64,000 nt of DNA. Source: an uncultured bacterium (GTDB lineage: Bacteria > Actinomycetota > Coriobacteriia > Coriobacteriales > Atopobiaceae). Each line of letters opens with the position of its first letter. Positions within the stretch are counted from its first letter, which is position 1. Location: assembly GCA_905214865.1 (NCBI GenBank), contig CAJMNO010000010.1, positions 1 through 64,000 on the forward strand. The letters run 5' to 3'. Positions 1-8,255 of this stretch are shown piece after piece. The translations under genes and the position numbers were made by a program. The notes under the pieces were generated by a model. That model did no database searches and was not told where the DNA came from. It saw nothing but the letters and a program-made list of their open reading frames with translations.

Positions 1-26
1 TTTTCTGGGTTATACCCTAAGAGCAA

Positions 27-47
27 ACCACCCGCTATGCGGGTGGT
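27..47. repeat. Perfect 9-bp hairpin, possible IS200/IS605 subterminal end
   Basis: The arms ACCACCCGC and GCGGGTGGT are perfectly complementary around a TAT loop. Neither side is followed by a T-run, so an intrinsic terminator is unlikely. Small hairpins of this kind sit just inside the ends of IS200/IS605 elements, where a Y1 transposase recognises them. No tnpA or tnpB is present in this window, so an element could only lie to the left. Identity as a mobile-element end is inference. Confidence 0.35.
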
Positions 48-117
48 AATGATTGCCTGCCCGAGGTGACTCCAAAGCGACGGAGCGTGCTTACCAGGTG
101 AGGGGCGCACGTCTCGG

Positions 118-981
118 CTAACAGTTGCCCACAAAGACGTGCGGGAGCCTCCTGCGCGCGACTTCGGCCAGGTGGCGGACCGTCGGCACGGGCGTGGGGC
201 TTGCGTCGGACATGCGCCAGTTGGGGAAGAAGCGGGTCACGTGCAGGGTGATGTCTCCCGGCAGTGACGCGAGCCACCCCGCAAGGTCGTCCATCTCGCC
301 CACGCCGTCGTTCATGTCGGGGACGATGAGCGTCGTGACCTCCAGGTGGCACGTGCGCTCCTCGCTCAGGCGTCGGATCGTCCCCCTCACGGTGTCCAGG
401 TCGCCCCCGCACCTTCTGTAGAAGTCGGGCGAGAAGGACTTGAGGTCTATGTTGGCGGCGTCCAGGAGGGGCGCAAGCTCGTCGACCACACCCGGCTCGG
501 CGTAACCGTTGGAGACCAGGACGGTCTTGAGCCCCGAGCGGTGCGCCAGGCGGGAGCAGTCCCGCACGTACTCCCAGCACACCAGCGGCTCGTTGTAGGT
601 GAAGGCGATGCCCACCATGTGGGGGTCGAGGTCCCTCTCGCGCATGGCCAGGGCAACGAGGTCGTCCGGCCCGACCTCCCGCCAGGGGACGTCGTCGCTC
701 CCCGCCTGCGAGATCCGCCAGTTCTGGCAGAACGGGCAGTGCAGGTTGCAGCCATACCCTCCCACCGACAGGACGCGGCTGCCGGGCATCCACCGGGCGA
801 GGGGCTTCTTCTCCACCGGGTCGATGGCGATGGAGGTCAGGCGCCCGTACGCCTCGCACGCGACCGAACCGTCGACGTTGCGCCGCGCCCGGCAGGCGCC
901 GAGGGCACCGGGTTCCAGGCGACAGCGGTGCGGGCACACGTCGCACGTCGCGATGACGCCCGGGGTCCCCTCGCCCTTCAT
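118..981 (-). CDS. amrS: AmmeMemoRadiSam system radical SAM enzyme
   Basis: 287-residue radical SAM protein. The cluster-binding motif CNLHCPFC places the three 4Fe-4S cysteines at C78, C82 and C85. A second set of cysteines lies near the N-terminus (C13, C16, C20, C30). The protein ends right after the VGNC motif, so it is the short family form without a C-terminal zinc ribbon. Its ATG overlaps the stop of the upstream Memo/AMMECR1 gene (ATGA), which indicates a translationally coupled two-gene operon. The family always travels with Memo and AMMECR1 proteins, which together are thought to carry out radical-based chemistry of unknown substrate. The assignment is firm; the biochemical role is not known. 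Confidence 0.9.
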   Translation of the reverse strand: MKGEGTPGVIATCDVCPHRCRLEPGALGACRARRNVDGSVACEAYGRLTSIAIDPVEKKPLARWMPGSRVLSVGGYGCNLHCPFCQNWRISQAGSDDVPWREVGPDDLVALAMRERDLDPHMVGIAFTYNEPLVCWEYVRDCSRLAHRSGLKTVLVSNGYAEPGVVDELAPLLDAANIDLKSFSPDFYRRCGGDLDTVRGTIRRLSEERTCHLEVTTLIVPDMNDGVGEMDDLAGWLASLPGDITLHVTRFFPNWRMSDASPTPVPTVRHLAEVARRRLPHVFVGNC

Positions 982-2378
982 GCGTGCCTCGCCACCTCAA
1001 AGCGCTCGAGCGACCACTCGTCGTGGTCCAGATCTATCCCGCCCTTCCGCGCGGCGATGGAGACCTGCTCCTGGACCGTGTCCACGCCGTCGAGGTCGGG
1101 GAGAAGGACGCCGCGCCTTCCGTCGGGGGTGCTCACCACCACGCCGTAGCGCCTGACGTCGAGCTGGTCGGTCGACTCGATCGCCTCGGGGTCGCCCAGC
1201 ACGTCCACGTCGTACACCAGCTCGGGCAGCTCCTCAGGCCGCACGGGCGGAAAGCGCGGGTCGCTCGAGCAGGCGCTGACGGCGTTGGACGCGATCTCGT
1301 CCGCCAGGCAGTCGCGCACCGGGCGAATGGTCCCGATGCAACCGCGCAGCTCGCCGTTCTCCTTCAGCGAGACGAAGCATCCCGCCCTCCTGGAGGTCAT
1401 CTCCTTCGGCAAGTCCGTCGGCCGCGCTGTCCTCGCGCCGCTCTCCACAAAGGCCTCGACCGTGGCGCGGGCGAGGCGCACGTACGGGTCCTCCCCCTCG
1501 CGGCGCGCCTCCATCTCCCTGCGATGGCAGGACTCGTACGCCTCCAGGAACCTGCGCCTGGGGTCCGTCCCCTCGTTGCCGATGGGGGTGAAGGCCGCAA
1601 CGGCATAGCCCACGCCAAACGGGCCCTCGTGCGACAGGAGCTCGGGTCGAACGTCCGTGCCGTCGAGGGCGCCCGCCATGATCTGGAAGCTGCGGAGCCC
1701 GCACTCGGCAGCCCGGTCCGCAAAGCCGCGGTCCATGGTGAGGAGCGGGAGGAAGTCGCCCGTCTCAAACGCCTTCTCAATGCGCTCGTCAAACTGTGGG
1801 CCCTCCGGGGCAAAGCCGTACGGGCCGTCCTTCGAGAGCTTGTGAGAGAGGTCCCCCGAGGCGACATAGACCACGCGGCGCCCAAGGACGCTCGCAACTC
1901 GCTGGACCAAGGCACCCAAACGGTAGTGCGCGGCAGGGGAGAGGCCCGAGAGCCCTATGCGTACAAGCTTATAATCAGGGTAGTATTTTTGAATAAAGTG
2001 CATGGGAATCATGGTCGCGTGGTCGAGGGAGGGGTCCCTCTCGCCCCGTGTCCCGGCAGAGAGGCCCTCCGCATCGCAGGCGGCTGCGAGCGCGCTTGCA
2101 AACTGGGTGTCGTAGGCTGCCTCGTAGCGTGCCTGCGGTGCGCCAAACTCCGCGAAGCTCCCCGATGCCCCTGCGCCTGGCGAGATGTGGTTGTAGTCGC
2201 GGTACATGACCGAGTGGGGGGTCGATACCACGATGGTGTCCGGCGCGAGGGCGGCGACCCTCCTGCCGACCTCGTCGTACGCGTCGATGGTCGACTGAAT
2301 GCCCCTCTCCCTCCCGCGTCCCACCGCGGGAATGATGAGTGGTGGGTGAGGTACGGCAAACGCAGCGAGAATAGCCAT
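978..2378 (-). CDS. amrB: Memo-AMMECR1 fusion protein of the AmmeMemoRadiSam system
   Basis: 466-residue fusion. Residues 1 to about 270 are a Memo/LigB-like domain: an N-terminal AxFAVPHPPLI stretch, an STPHS motif and a later SGDLSH motif provide metal-site-like histidines in the extradiol-dioxygenase fold. Residues from about 290 to 466 are an AMMECR1 domain with the hallmark LRGCIGT near residue 343. The start ATG at 2378 is preceded by AGGGGG on the minus strand. In many genomes AmrA and AmrB are separate; here they are one chain, and the radical SAM partner follows with a 4-bp overlap. The fusion and coupling imply a fixed 1:1 complex, which is inference. Confidence 0.9.
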   Translation of the reverse strand: MAILAAFAVPHPPLIIPAVGRGRERGIQSTIDAYDEVGRRVAALAPDTIVVSTPHSVMYRDYNHISPGAGASGSFAEFGAPQARYEAAYDTQFASALAAACDAEGLSAGTRGERDPSLDHATMIPMHFIQKYYPDYKLVRIGLSGLSPAAHYRLGALVQRVASVLGRRVVYVASGDLSHKLSKDGPYGFAPEGPQFDERIEKAFETGDFLPLLTMDRGFADRAAECGLRSFQIMAGALDGTDVRPELLSHEGPFGVGYAVAAFTPIGNEGTDPRRRFLEAYESCHRREMEARREGEDPYVRLARATVEAFVESGARTARPTDLPKEMTSRRAGCFVSLKENGELRGCIGTIRPVRDCLADEIASNAVSACSSDPRFPPVRPEELPELVYDVDVLGDPEAIESTDQLDVRRYGVVVSTPDGRRGVLLPDLDGVDTVQEQVSIAARKGGIDLDHDEWSLERFEVARHA

Positions 2379-2667
2379 GGCAGTCCCCCTTAGACGCTGT
2401 TAAGGGATGGTATCCCCTGCCATGGCCGCACTTATGCGCCTTGGGGGAGAGGGACTTTGCCACGTCTGTGCCGACGTTTTCAGATGCCTGTCATGCGTGA
2501 ACGGCATGTTACAGACCAGTTATCGGAAAATTAACGACGCTCAACCATTCAGACACGTTTCATCAACCCCACAGCAACACAAAAGCCGTACATTCGATTA
2601 TGTGCGTTTCTTATAGGTTGGCCATGGCTCGTAGATTGCACGTGGCCGAGTGGAAAGGGGTACGCCC

Positions 2668-5007
2668 ATGCGTAGACATGGACTCGTCGCAAAGACGGTC
2701 GCTGCCTCTGCAGTTACCGCCGCCCTTGCGTTCGCGGCTCCCATTGAGGCTCTGGCATGCACCCAGGTCTATGTGGGCTCGCAGCTCACTGCCAGTGGCG
2801 ACACCATCTATGGTCGCGAGGAGGACTACGCCTCCCGCCACGTCAAGGTGTTTGGCGTCCAGGACGAGACCGATGGCCGCACCTACATCTCGGGAGAGAG
2901 CAACTTCAACCGTACCGTCGGCCACACGTATCGCTACACCTACGTGCGCGACACCGAGGCCGACTGGGGCATGGATTTCCCGCCCTACTCCGAGGCCGGC
3001 ATCAACGAGAACGGAGTGACCTGCTCCGCAACGCTCACGACCGATGCCAACGACAAGGTCATGGCGGTTGACCCCGCGACCGACAACGGCATCGGCGAGT
3101 ACAACCTCGCCGACGTGGTGCTGGGCGAGGCAACCTCCGCGCGCGACGGCGTGGAGAAGCTCGGCAAGGTGATGGACGAGTACGGCACCGCCGAGCACAA
3201 CCAGATCTGGATTGGCGACAACAACGAGGTCTGGAACTTCCAGCAGCTCTCCGGCCACCAGTGGATTGCCATCAAGGTCGCGGACAACGTCGCCTCCGTC
3301 AACCCCAACATCGGCTACCTGCGTTATAAGGTCAACCTGGACGACCAGAGCACCTGCCTGCACTCCGAGGGCATCGAGGACGTTGCCAAGAAGGCCGACA
3401 GCTACGCGACCTTCGACGACGGCAGCTTCGACGTCGCCACCTCCTACGGCGACACCGATCCCGGCGTCCACCAGATGACCCGCTACGCCCAGGGCCGTGC
3501 CTATCTCGGCGCCGCCCTTGGCGACAGCGACTTCACCGTCGACGGCTCCGGCCGCGTGGACTCGCTCTCCATGGACGCCCGCCAGCTGTTCTTCACGCCC
3601 GGCCGCAGCGACTACTCGCTGTACGACGTCCAGCGCCTGCTTGCCGCCCGCGGCGAGGGCACGCGGTTTGACGCCAACAAGAACACCAAGCTCTACGCCA
3701 TCGGCAACAACCGCGGCGTCGAGTCCCACCTGTTCCAGACCCGCAAGGGCATGAGCGCGGACATCGCCACCATTCAGTGGGAGGCCCTCTCGAGGACCGA
3801 GTTCAGCATCTACGTGCCGTCCTACTCTGCGCTGCTGACCGAGGTTCCCACCGACGTGTACAGCACGTATGACGGCATCGACCAGAGCCACACCGGCAAG
3901 AGCGAGCGCAACGACGACGTCAACGCGGCCATGGACACCACCACCAACGGTGACAACATGGACTACGTGATGATGGACCTCAACACCCTGGCGTACAACA
4001 ACCGCGACAAGGTGGGCTCCGGCGTCGCCGCGTACCTCAAGGCCCTGCAGACCGAGGTCAACAGCCAGCAGGAGGTCGTGGACGCCTACATGCAGTCCCT
4101 GCCCTCCGACCAGCGCACCGATGCGGCGAACAAGGCGTTTGACGCCGTCTCGCATGGTGTGTACGAGAAGGCAAAGGCCCTGCGCACCGAGGTCCGCGAG
4201 TACCTGAAGGGCGACCAGTCCAAGGAGTTCGCCGCCAGCGACCTCAACTCCGACGGCACGCTCAAGGACCCGCTGCAGTACGCCGCCAAGGTCGTCCCGC
4301 CGACCATCACCGGCCAGCCCTCGAGCGCAAACTACGTGCAGAAGGACGCGGCGACCGCCCTGTCCGTCGACGCAAGCGACCCCGCCGGCACGAGCCTCTC
4401 GTACCAGTGGATGAAGTCCACCGACGGCGGCAAGACCTGGAAGAAGGTTGCCACCTCCGACACCTACACCCCCGCCACCACGGACGAGGGCGAGGCCCAG
4501 TACAAGGTCGTCGTGACCAACGAGGGCGGCCTCACCGCCGAGTCCCAGGTCGCCACGATCTCGGTCTCCAAGCCCGTCGTCCCCGCCCCCACCGGCTCCA
4601 TGTACCGCGTGTACAACCCCAACAGCGGCGAGCACTTCTACACCGCCAGCTCCTACGAGGCGGGCTCGCTGGTCAAGGTTGGCTGGAGGTACGAGGGCAT
4701 CGGCTGGACGGCTCCCAAGACGTCCAACACTCCCGTGTACCGCCTGTACAACCCCAACGCGGGCGACCACCACTACACCACCAGCGCCGCCGAGCGCGAC
4801 ATGCTGGTGAAGGCCGGCTGGAGGGACGAGGGCATCGGCTGGTACTCGGACGACGCCCAGACCGTGCCCGTGTACCGCGAGTACAACCCCAACGCCAAGG
4901 CCGGCGCCCACAACTTCACGACCAACAAGGCCGAGGACGAGATGCTCGCCAACGCCGGTTGGAACCAGGAGGGCATTGCCTGGTACGGAGTGAAGGCCCA
5001 GAACTAG
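2668..5007 (+). CDS. Secreted C69-family (PepD-like) N-terminal nucleophile hydrolase with Ig-like domain and three C-terminal repeats
   Basis: 779 residues. I chose ATG 2668, with GAAAGGGG seven bases upstream, over an in-frame GTG at 2650. A signal peptide (residues 1-30, ending EALA) is followed directly by C31 (CTQVYVG). In C69 dipeptidases the N-terminal cysteine is the catalytic nucleophile, so signal-peptidase cleavage itself would expose it. The hydrolase domain runs to about residue 530, an Ig-like domain spans about 545-640, and three 45-residue repeats start at 645, 690 and 735 (YNPNSGEHFYT type, DUF5648). No LPXTG is present, so attachment would rest on the repeats. The substrate is probably peptides or acylated amides outside the cell. 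The family call is firm; the substrate is unknown. Confidence 0.88.
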   Translation: MRRHGLVAKTVAASAVTAALAFAAPIEALACTQVYVGSQLTASGDTIYGREEDYASRHVKVFGVQDETDGRTYISGESNFNRTVGHTYRYTYVRDTEADWGMDFPPYSEAGINENGVTCSATLTTDANDKVMAVDPATDNGIGEYNLADVVLGEATSARDGVEKLGKVMDEYGTAEHNQIWIGDNNEVWNFQQLSGHQWIAIKVADNVASVNPNIGYLRYKVNLDDQSTCLHSEGIEDVAKKADSYATFDDGSFDVATSYGDTDPGVHQMTRYAQGRAYLGAALGDSDFTVDGSGRVDSLSMDARQLFFTPGRSDYSLYDVQRLLAARGEGTRFDANKNTKLYAIGNNRGVESHLFQTRKGMSADIATIQWEALSRTEFSIYVPSYSALLTEVPTDVYSTYDGIDQSHTGKSERNDDVNAAMDTTTNGDNMDYVMMDLNTLAYNNRDKVGSGVAAYLKALQTEVNSQQEVVDAYMQSLPSDQRTDAANKAFDAVSHGVYEKAKALRTEVREYLKGDQSKEFAASDLNSDGTLKDPLQYAAKVVPPTITGQPSSANYVQKDAATALSVDASDPAGTSLSYQWMKSTDGGKTWKKVATSDTYTPATTDEGEAQYKVVVTNEGGLTAESQVATISVSKPVVPAPTGSMYRVYNPNSGEHFYTASSYEAGSLVKVGWRYEGIGWTAPKTSNTPVYRLYNPNAGDHHYTTSAAERDMLVKAGWRDEGIGWYSDDAQTVPVYREYNPNAKAGAHNFTTNKAEDEMLANAGWNQEGIAWYGVKAQN
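4600..5004 (+). repeat. Three tandem 135-bp coding repeats (DUF5648 module)
   Basis: Each repeat codes for about 45 residues with the pattern Y-N-P-N-(S/A)-G-(E/D)-H-(F/H)-Y-T, then V/A-GW, then EGIGW or EGIAW. The same three-repeat module, with high nucleotide similarity, ends the neighbouring M6 protease at 7769-8164. A role in surface retention or carbohydrate binding is suspected for such repeats but not shown. Confidence 0.85.
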
Positions 5008-5030
5008 CGGCCCAAGGGGCCTGATTCATC

Positions 5031-5073
5031 CCTTCCGGCGGATGTGGTTTGTCCGTCCGCCGGAAGGCCTTTT
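5031..5073 (+). terminator. Intrinsic terminator of the C69 hydrolase gene
   Basis: A perfect 12-bp stem (5031-5042 with 5056-5067) and a 13-nt loop are followed by CCTTTTA. It begins 24 bases after the stop codon. A second GC-rich hairpin with T-rich tail follows near 5082-5127. Confidence 0.8.
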
Positions 5074-5254
5074 ACAGCATGGGAGGGTTTTTTGCCGCCG
5101 TTGTCGGAGGCCCTCCCTTTCTCTTACCCCTCTACACGTTTCGCGTCCCCTGGGGACGAGTCTGCACCTATTGCCTGAAATAAAACCAAATCATCGTTGC
5201 AAGTAGGTTCGCGCGCCGGACATCGCTGGCGTGCGAGGAGAGAAGGGAGTGGGG

Positions 5255-8167
5255 ATGCATCAGGAAGTGGAGAATCCGTTTGGGGCGCTGCGCCCGCGGG
5301 AGCAGCTCAGGCGGAGGATCGCGAAGGGGGCCGCGGCGGTCGTGATGACCATAGCGCTCACGCTTCCCGGGGTGGCCATGGCCAACCCGGCGAGTGGGGC
5401 GACCATCACGCTCACGCAGCCAGACGGTGCCACCTTCGAGTCCACGATCAACGGAGACGAGTACTTTAACTACCGCCTCATGGACAACGGCGCGATCGTC
5501 GAACTTGACCCCTCTGACGGCGTGTACAAGCAGGTCGTGAGGGGCTCCGACGGCAGCGTCGCCTTTGGAAGCCCGGCCCAGGCTGAGAAGGACCCCGGCG
5601 CAATCGGGAAGTCCGACCTCTCCGACGAGGCAACGCGCAAGGCGATCTATGCACTCATGGGCAGCGAGTATCGCGAGTCCACCACGAGTACGCCGTCGGC
5701 ACCCGTGACCGCCGACAAGATCACGGCAAAGCAGCGCAAGGACGTGAACGAGAGGGAGGGGGTCGAAAAGACCCTTCCGCTCCTCACGGTCGTCGTCGAG
5801 TTCAACGACGAGAAGTACCGTGACGACTACAACTGGGGGGACCAGTTCTTCACGGGCGAGTGGAGCATCGAGAAGTACTACAACATTGCGTCAAACGGCA
5901 AGTTCACCTGGCGTCCCATCGAGGAGACGAGCGCCACGGGCGTCGACGGCAACCACAACCCCTACGACACGGCCAACGACGGCGTCGTCCACGTGACTCT
6001 CGACCGAGACCATGGTGCGCTTGACTATGGCAAGAACTACATCGAGACGCTCGAGGCAACCTTTGACGCCGTGAGCAAGTACGTTGACCTAGCCAAGTAC
6101 GACACCAACCACGACGGAAAGCTGGACAAGACCGAGATTGGCATCGGCCTCGTGTTTGCCGGGTATGACGAGTCGGCGGGCTATGTTCCCTCGGGTCACG
6201 GCTGCATCTGGCCGCACCAGTGGACCTTCTCCGACGCGGCGGGTCAGAACGGCATGGATGCCAAGCCCTACGAGGTGACCACGGCGAGCGGCAAGGTCGG
6301 GATCGACTCCTACGTCACCCAGGCGGAGACTGAGTCCACGGGGGCGACCGAGGAGCACCAGAGCGGCATCGGGGCCCTTGGGCACGAGCTCGGCCACTAC
6401 ATCGGCCTGCCCGACCTGTATGACACCTCCGATGGGTCCAATCCCGGTCCGTGGGCTGACTATTCCTTCTCCGGCCTCTCGATGATGGATGGCGGCTCCT
6501 GGGGCGTGGTCCAGACGGGCAAGGACGCGGGGGTCTACCGTCCCGGGTTCTTCGACGCGTGGTCCCGCTACTTCCTTGGGTACATCGAGCCCGAGGAGAT
6601 CACCCACGACGGCGTGTACACCGCAAGCTCCCAGATGAGCGAGGCTGGCTTCAAGAGCTTCATCATCAAGGCGAGCGACGGCGAGTACTACCTGGTGGAG
6701 AACCGCCAGTACGAGTCCTTTGACCAGGGCATGGAGAAGTTCTATCTCAAGGGGAAGAGGAGCGGGTACTCCTACGACAACCCCACCGGCGGCATCGTGG
6801 TGTACCACATTGACCAGGGCGTCGTGGACGAGGATGGCATCCTCACCGGTGACAACACGGTCAACGTGAGCACCCACCGCCCCGGCGCCATGCCCGCGTA
6901 CTTTGAGCTGGCCGACTTCAACGGCGGCAAGCCGCTCATTCGCATGCCGTTCCTCAACAGCCACACGCAGGACCAGCTGGGCACCAGCACCACGCCCGTC
7001 CTCCTGTACAACGGCAAGGACACCCCCGCGGAGCGCACTGACACCGGAATCAAGATCTCCTCGACCGCCAAGGGGGCCGCATCCCAGGCGTTCGTCGTCG
7101 ACTTCCCGGCATCCCTCGCGTCTCTCGACGGAAAGGCGGAGCTCTCCGCCGATGGTGGCAGCGTCAAGTACACCGCCAAGCTCAACAACCTCAACGTGGA
7201 CCAGAAGGCGGAGCTCGTGGTCCTCGATGCCGACGGCAACAGGGTCGATGCGGACTGGGCGCATGCGTGGCTCGCTGGCGGGGCGGCAGACGAGAATGCC
7301 GTGAGCACGCTCTCCGCAAGCATCGACGTGCCGGCCAACGAGACGACCGAGGCGCAGGGCTACCAGGTCGCGGTATTCCTGGATGGCAAGCAGCTGGGCG
7401 AGGCGGTCAAGCTCACCGTAGCGGCGCATCCCGTAACGCTCACCTCGCTCAAGCCCGCCCAGAGCACGCTCGACTCCAACGGCGCTGACGTGAGCTTCTC
7501 CGCCGACCTCAAGTACGTGCCCGAGGGCAAGAGCACGCAGCTTCGCGTGTACGACGCCAACGGCGAAGCCGTCAACCGCGCCTGGGCGACGGTCGACCTC
7601 CACAGGGGCGATGACGGGGTCTACTCCGCGGCCATCAGCTTCCCCGGAAACCTCGAGAACGCCGACGCCGAGTATCGGGTGGCGGTCCTTGTGGACGGCC
7701 AGGAGGTCAACCCGGACGCAAGCGCCACGGTGACGGTGAAGGGGGTTCCCAAGGTCGAGGTCGGGACGATGTTCCGCATGTACAATCCCAACTCCGGCGA
7801 GCACTTCTATACCCAGAGCAAGCTCGAGGCGGGGTCGCTGGTGAAGGCGGGCTGGACGTACGAGGGCGTTGCGTGGAAGGCGCCCAAGACGTCTGACACC
7901 CCGGTGTACCGCCTGTACAACCCCAACGCCGGCGACCACCACTACACCACCAGCGCGGACGAGCGAGACATGCTCGTCAACGCGGGCTGGAACGACGAGG
8001 GCATTGGCTGGTACTCCGATGACGAGCAGGGCGTTGCCGTCTACCGCCAGTACAACCCCAACGCCAAGGCCGGCGCGCACAACTTCACCACGAGCAAGGC
8101 CGAGAACGACCATCTGGTGAAGGTCGGCTGGAATGCCGAGGGCATCGCCTGGTACGGCGTGAAGTAG
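5255..8167 (+). CDS. Secreted M6-family (immune inhibitor A-like) zinc metalloprotease
   Basis: 970 residues from ATG 5255 (AAGGGAG five bases upstream); an in-frame GTG at 5249 also has a usable AGGAG. The N-terminus has a basic stretch and a hydrophobic segment ending VAMANP, a signal peptide. The zinc motif HELGHYIGLPD has its first histidine at 377, followed by the SMMDGGSWG turn typical of M6. A DTNHDGKLD loop near residue 280 fits a calcium site. Two immunoglobulin-like segments follow (roughly 620-830), then three DUF5648 repeats from 839 to the end. It lies directly downstream of the C69 hydrolase with its own upstream terminator, so it is probably a separate transcript. Likely role: extracellular protein degradation. 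Confidence 0.9.
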   Translation: MHQEVENPFGALRPREQLRRRIAKGAAAVVMTIALTLPGVAMANPASGATITLTQPDGATFESTINGDEYFNYRLMDNGAIVELDPSDGVYKQVVRGSDGSVAFGSPAQAEKDPGAIGKSDLSDEATRKAIYALMGSEYRESTTSTPSAPVTADKITAKQRKDVNEREGVEKTLPLLTVVVEFNDEKYRDDYNWGDQFFTGEWSIEKYYNIASNGKFTWRPIEETSATGVDGNHNPYDTANDGVVHVTLDRDHGALDYGKNYIETLEATFDAVSKYVDLAKYDTNHDGKLDKTEIGIGLVFAGYDESAGYVPSGHGCIWPHQWTFSDAAGQNGMDAKPYEVTTASGKVGIDSYVTQAETESTGATEEHQSGIGALGHELGHYIGLPDLYDTSDGSNPGPWADYSFSGLSMMDGGSWGVVQTGKDAGVYRPGFFDAWSRYFLGYIEPEEITHDGVYTASSQMSEAGFKSFIIKASDGEYYLVENRQYESFDQGMEKFYLKGKRSGYSYDNPTGGIVVYHIDQGVVDEDGILTGDNTVNVSTHRPGAMPAYFELADFNGGKPLIRMPFLNSHTQDQLGTSTTPVLLYNGKDTPAERTDTGIKISSTAKGAASQAFVVDFPASLASLDGKAELSADGGSVKYTAKLNNLNVDQKAELVVLDADGNRVDADWAHAWLAGGAADENAVSTLSASIDVPANETTEAQGYQVAVFLDGKQLGEAVKLTVAAHPVTLTSLKPAQSTLDSNGADVSFSADLKYVPEGKSTQLRVYDANGEAVNRAWATVDLHRGDDGVYSAAISFPGNLENADAEYRVAVLVDGQEVNPDASATVTVKGVPKVEVGTMFRMYNPNSGEHFYTQSKLEAGSLVKAGWTYEGVAWKAPKTSDTPVYRLYNPNAGDHHYTTSADERDMLVNAGWNDEGIGWYSDDEQGVAVYRQYNPNAKAGAHNFTTSKAENDHLVKVGWNAEGIAWYGVK
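7769..8164 (+). repeat. Three tandem coding repeats (DUF5648 module) ending the M6 protease
   Basis: This is the same 45-residue repeat trio as at 4600-5004. Long stretches, such as the codons for YNPNAGDHHYTTS, are nearly identical at DNA level. That points to recent duplication or gene conversion between the two neighbours. Confidence 0.85.
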
Positions 8168-8191
8168 CCCAGTCAGGCAACTGATGCAGGA

Positions 8192-8225
8192 AGAGGGGGC
8201 GAGCCCATCTGGGTTCGCCCCCTCT
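8192..8225. terminator. Shared hairpin between converging genes (M6 protease and ade)
   Basis: An 11-bp perfect stem (8192-8202 with 8215-8225) of very high GC lies between two converging stop codons. T-runs are short on both sides, so it is a likely but not textbook bidirectional terminator. Confidence 0.6.
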
Positions 8226-8255
8226 CGTCGGTGGCAACGTTCCTCTCGCCCGCGC

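Noticed and set aside
27..47. Intrinsic terminator of the AmmeMemoRadiSam operon
   Set aside because: The hairpin is not followed by a T-run on the minus strand and lies about 70 bp after the stop.
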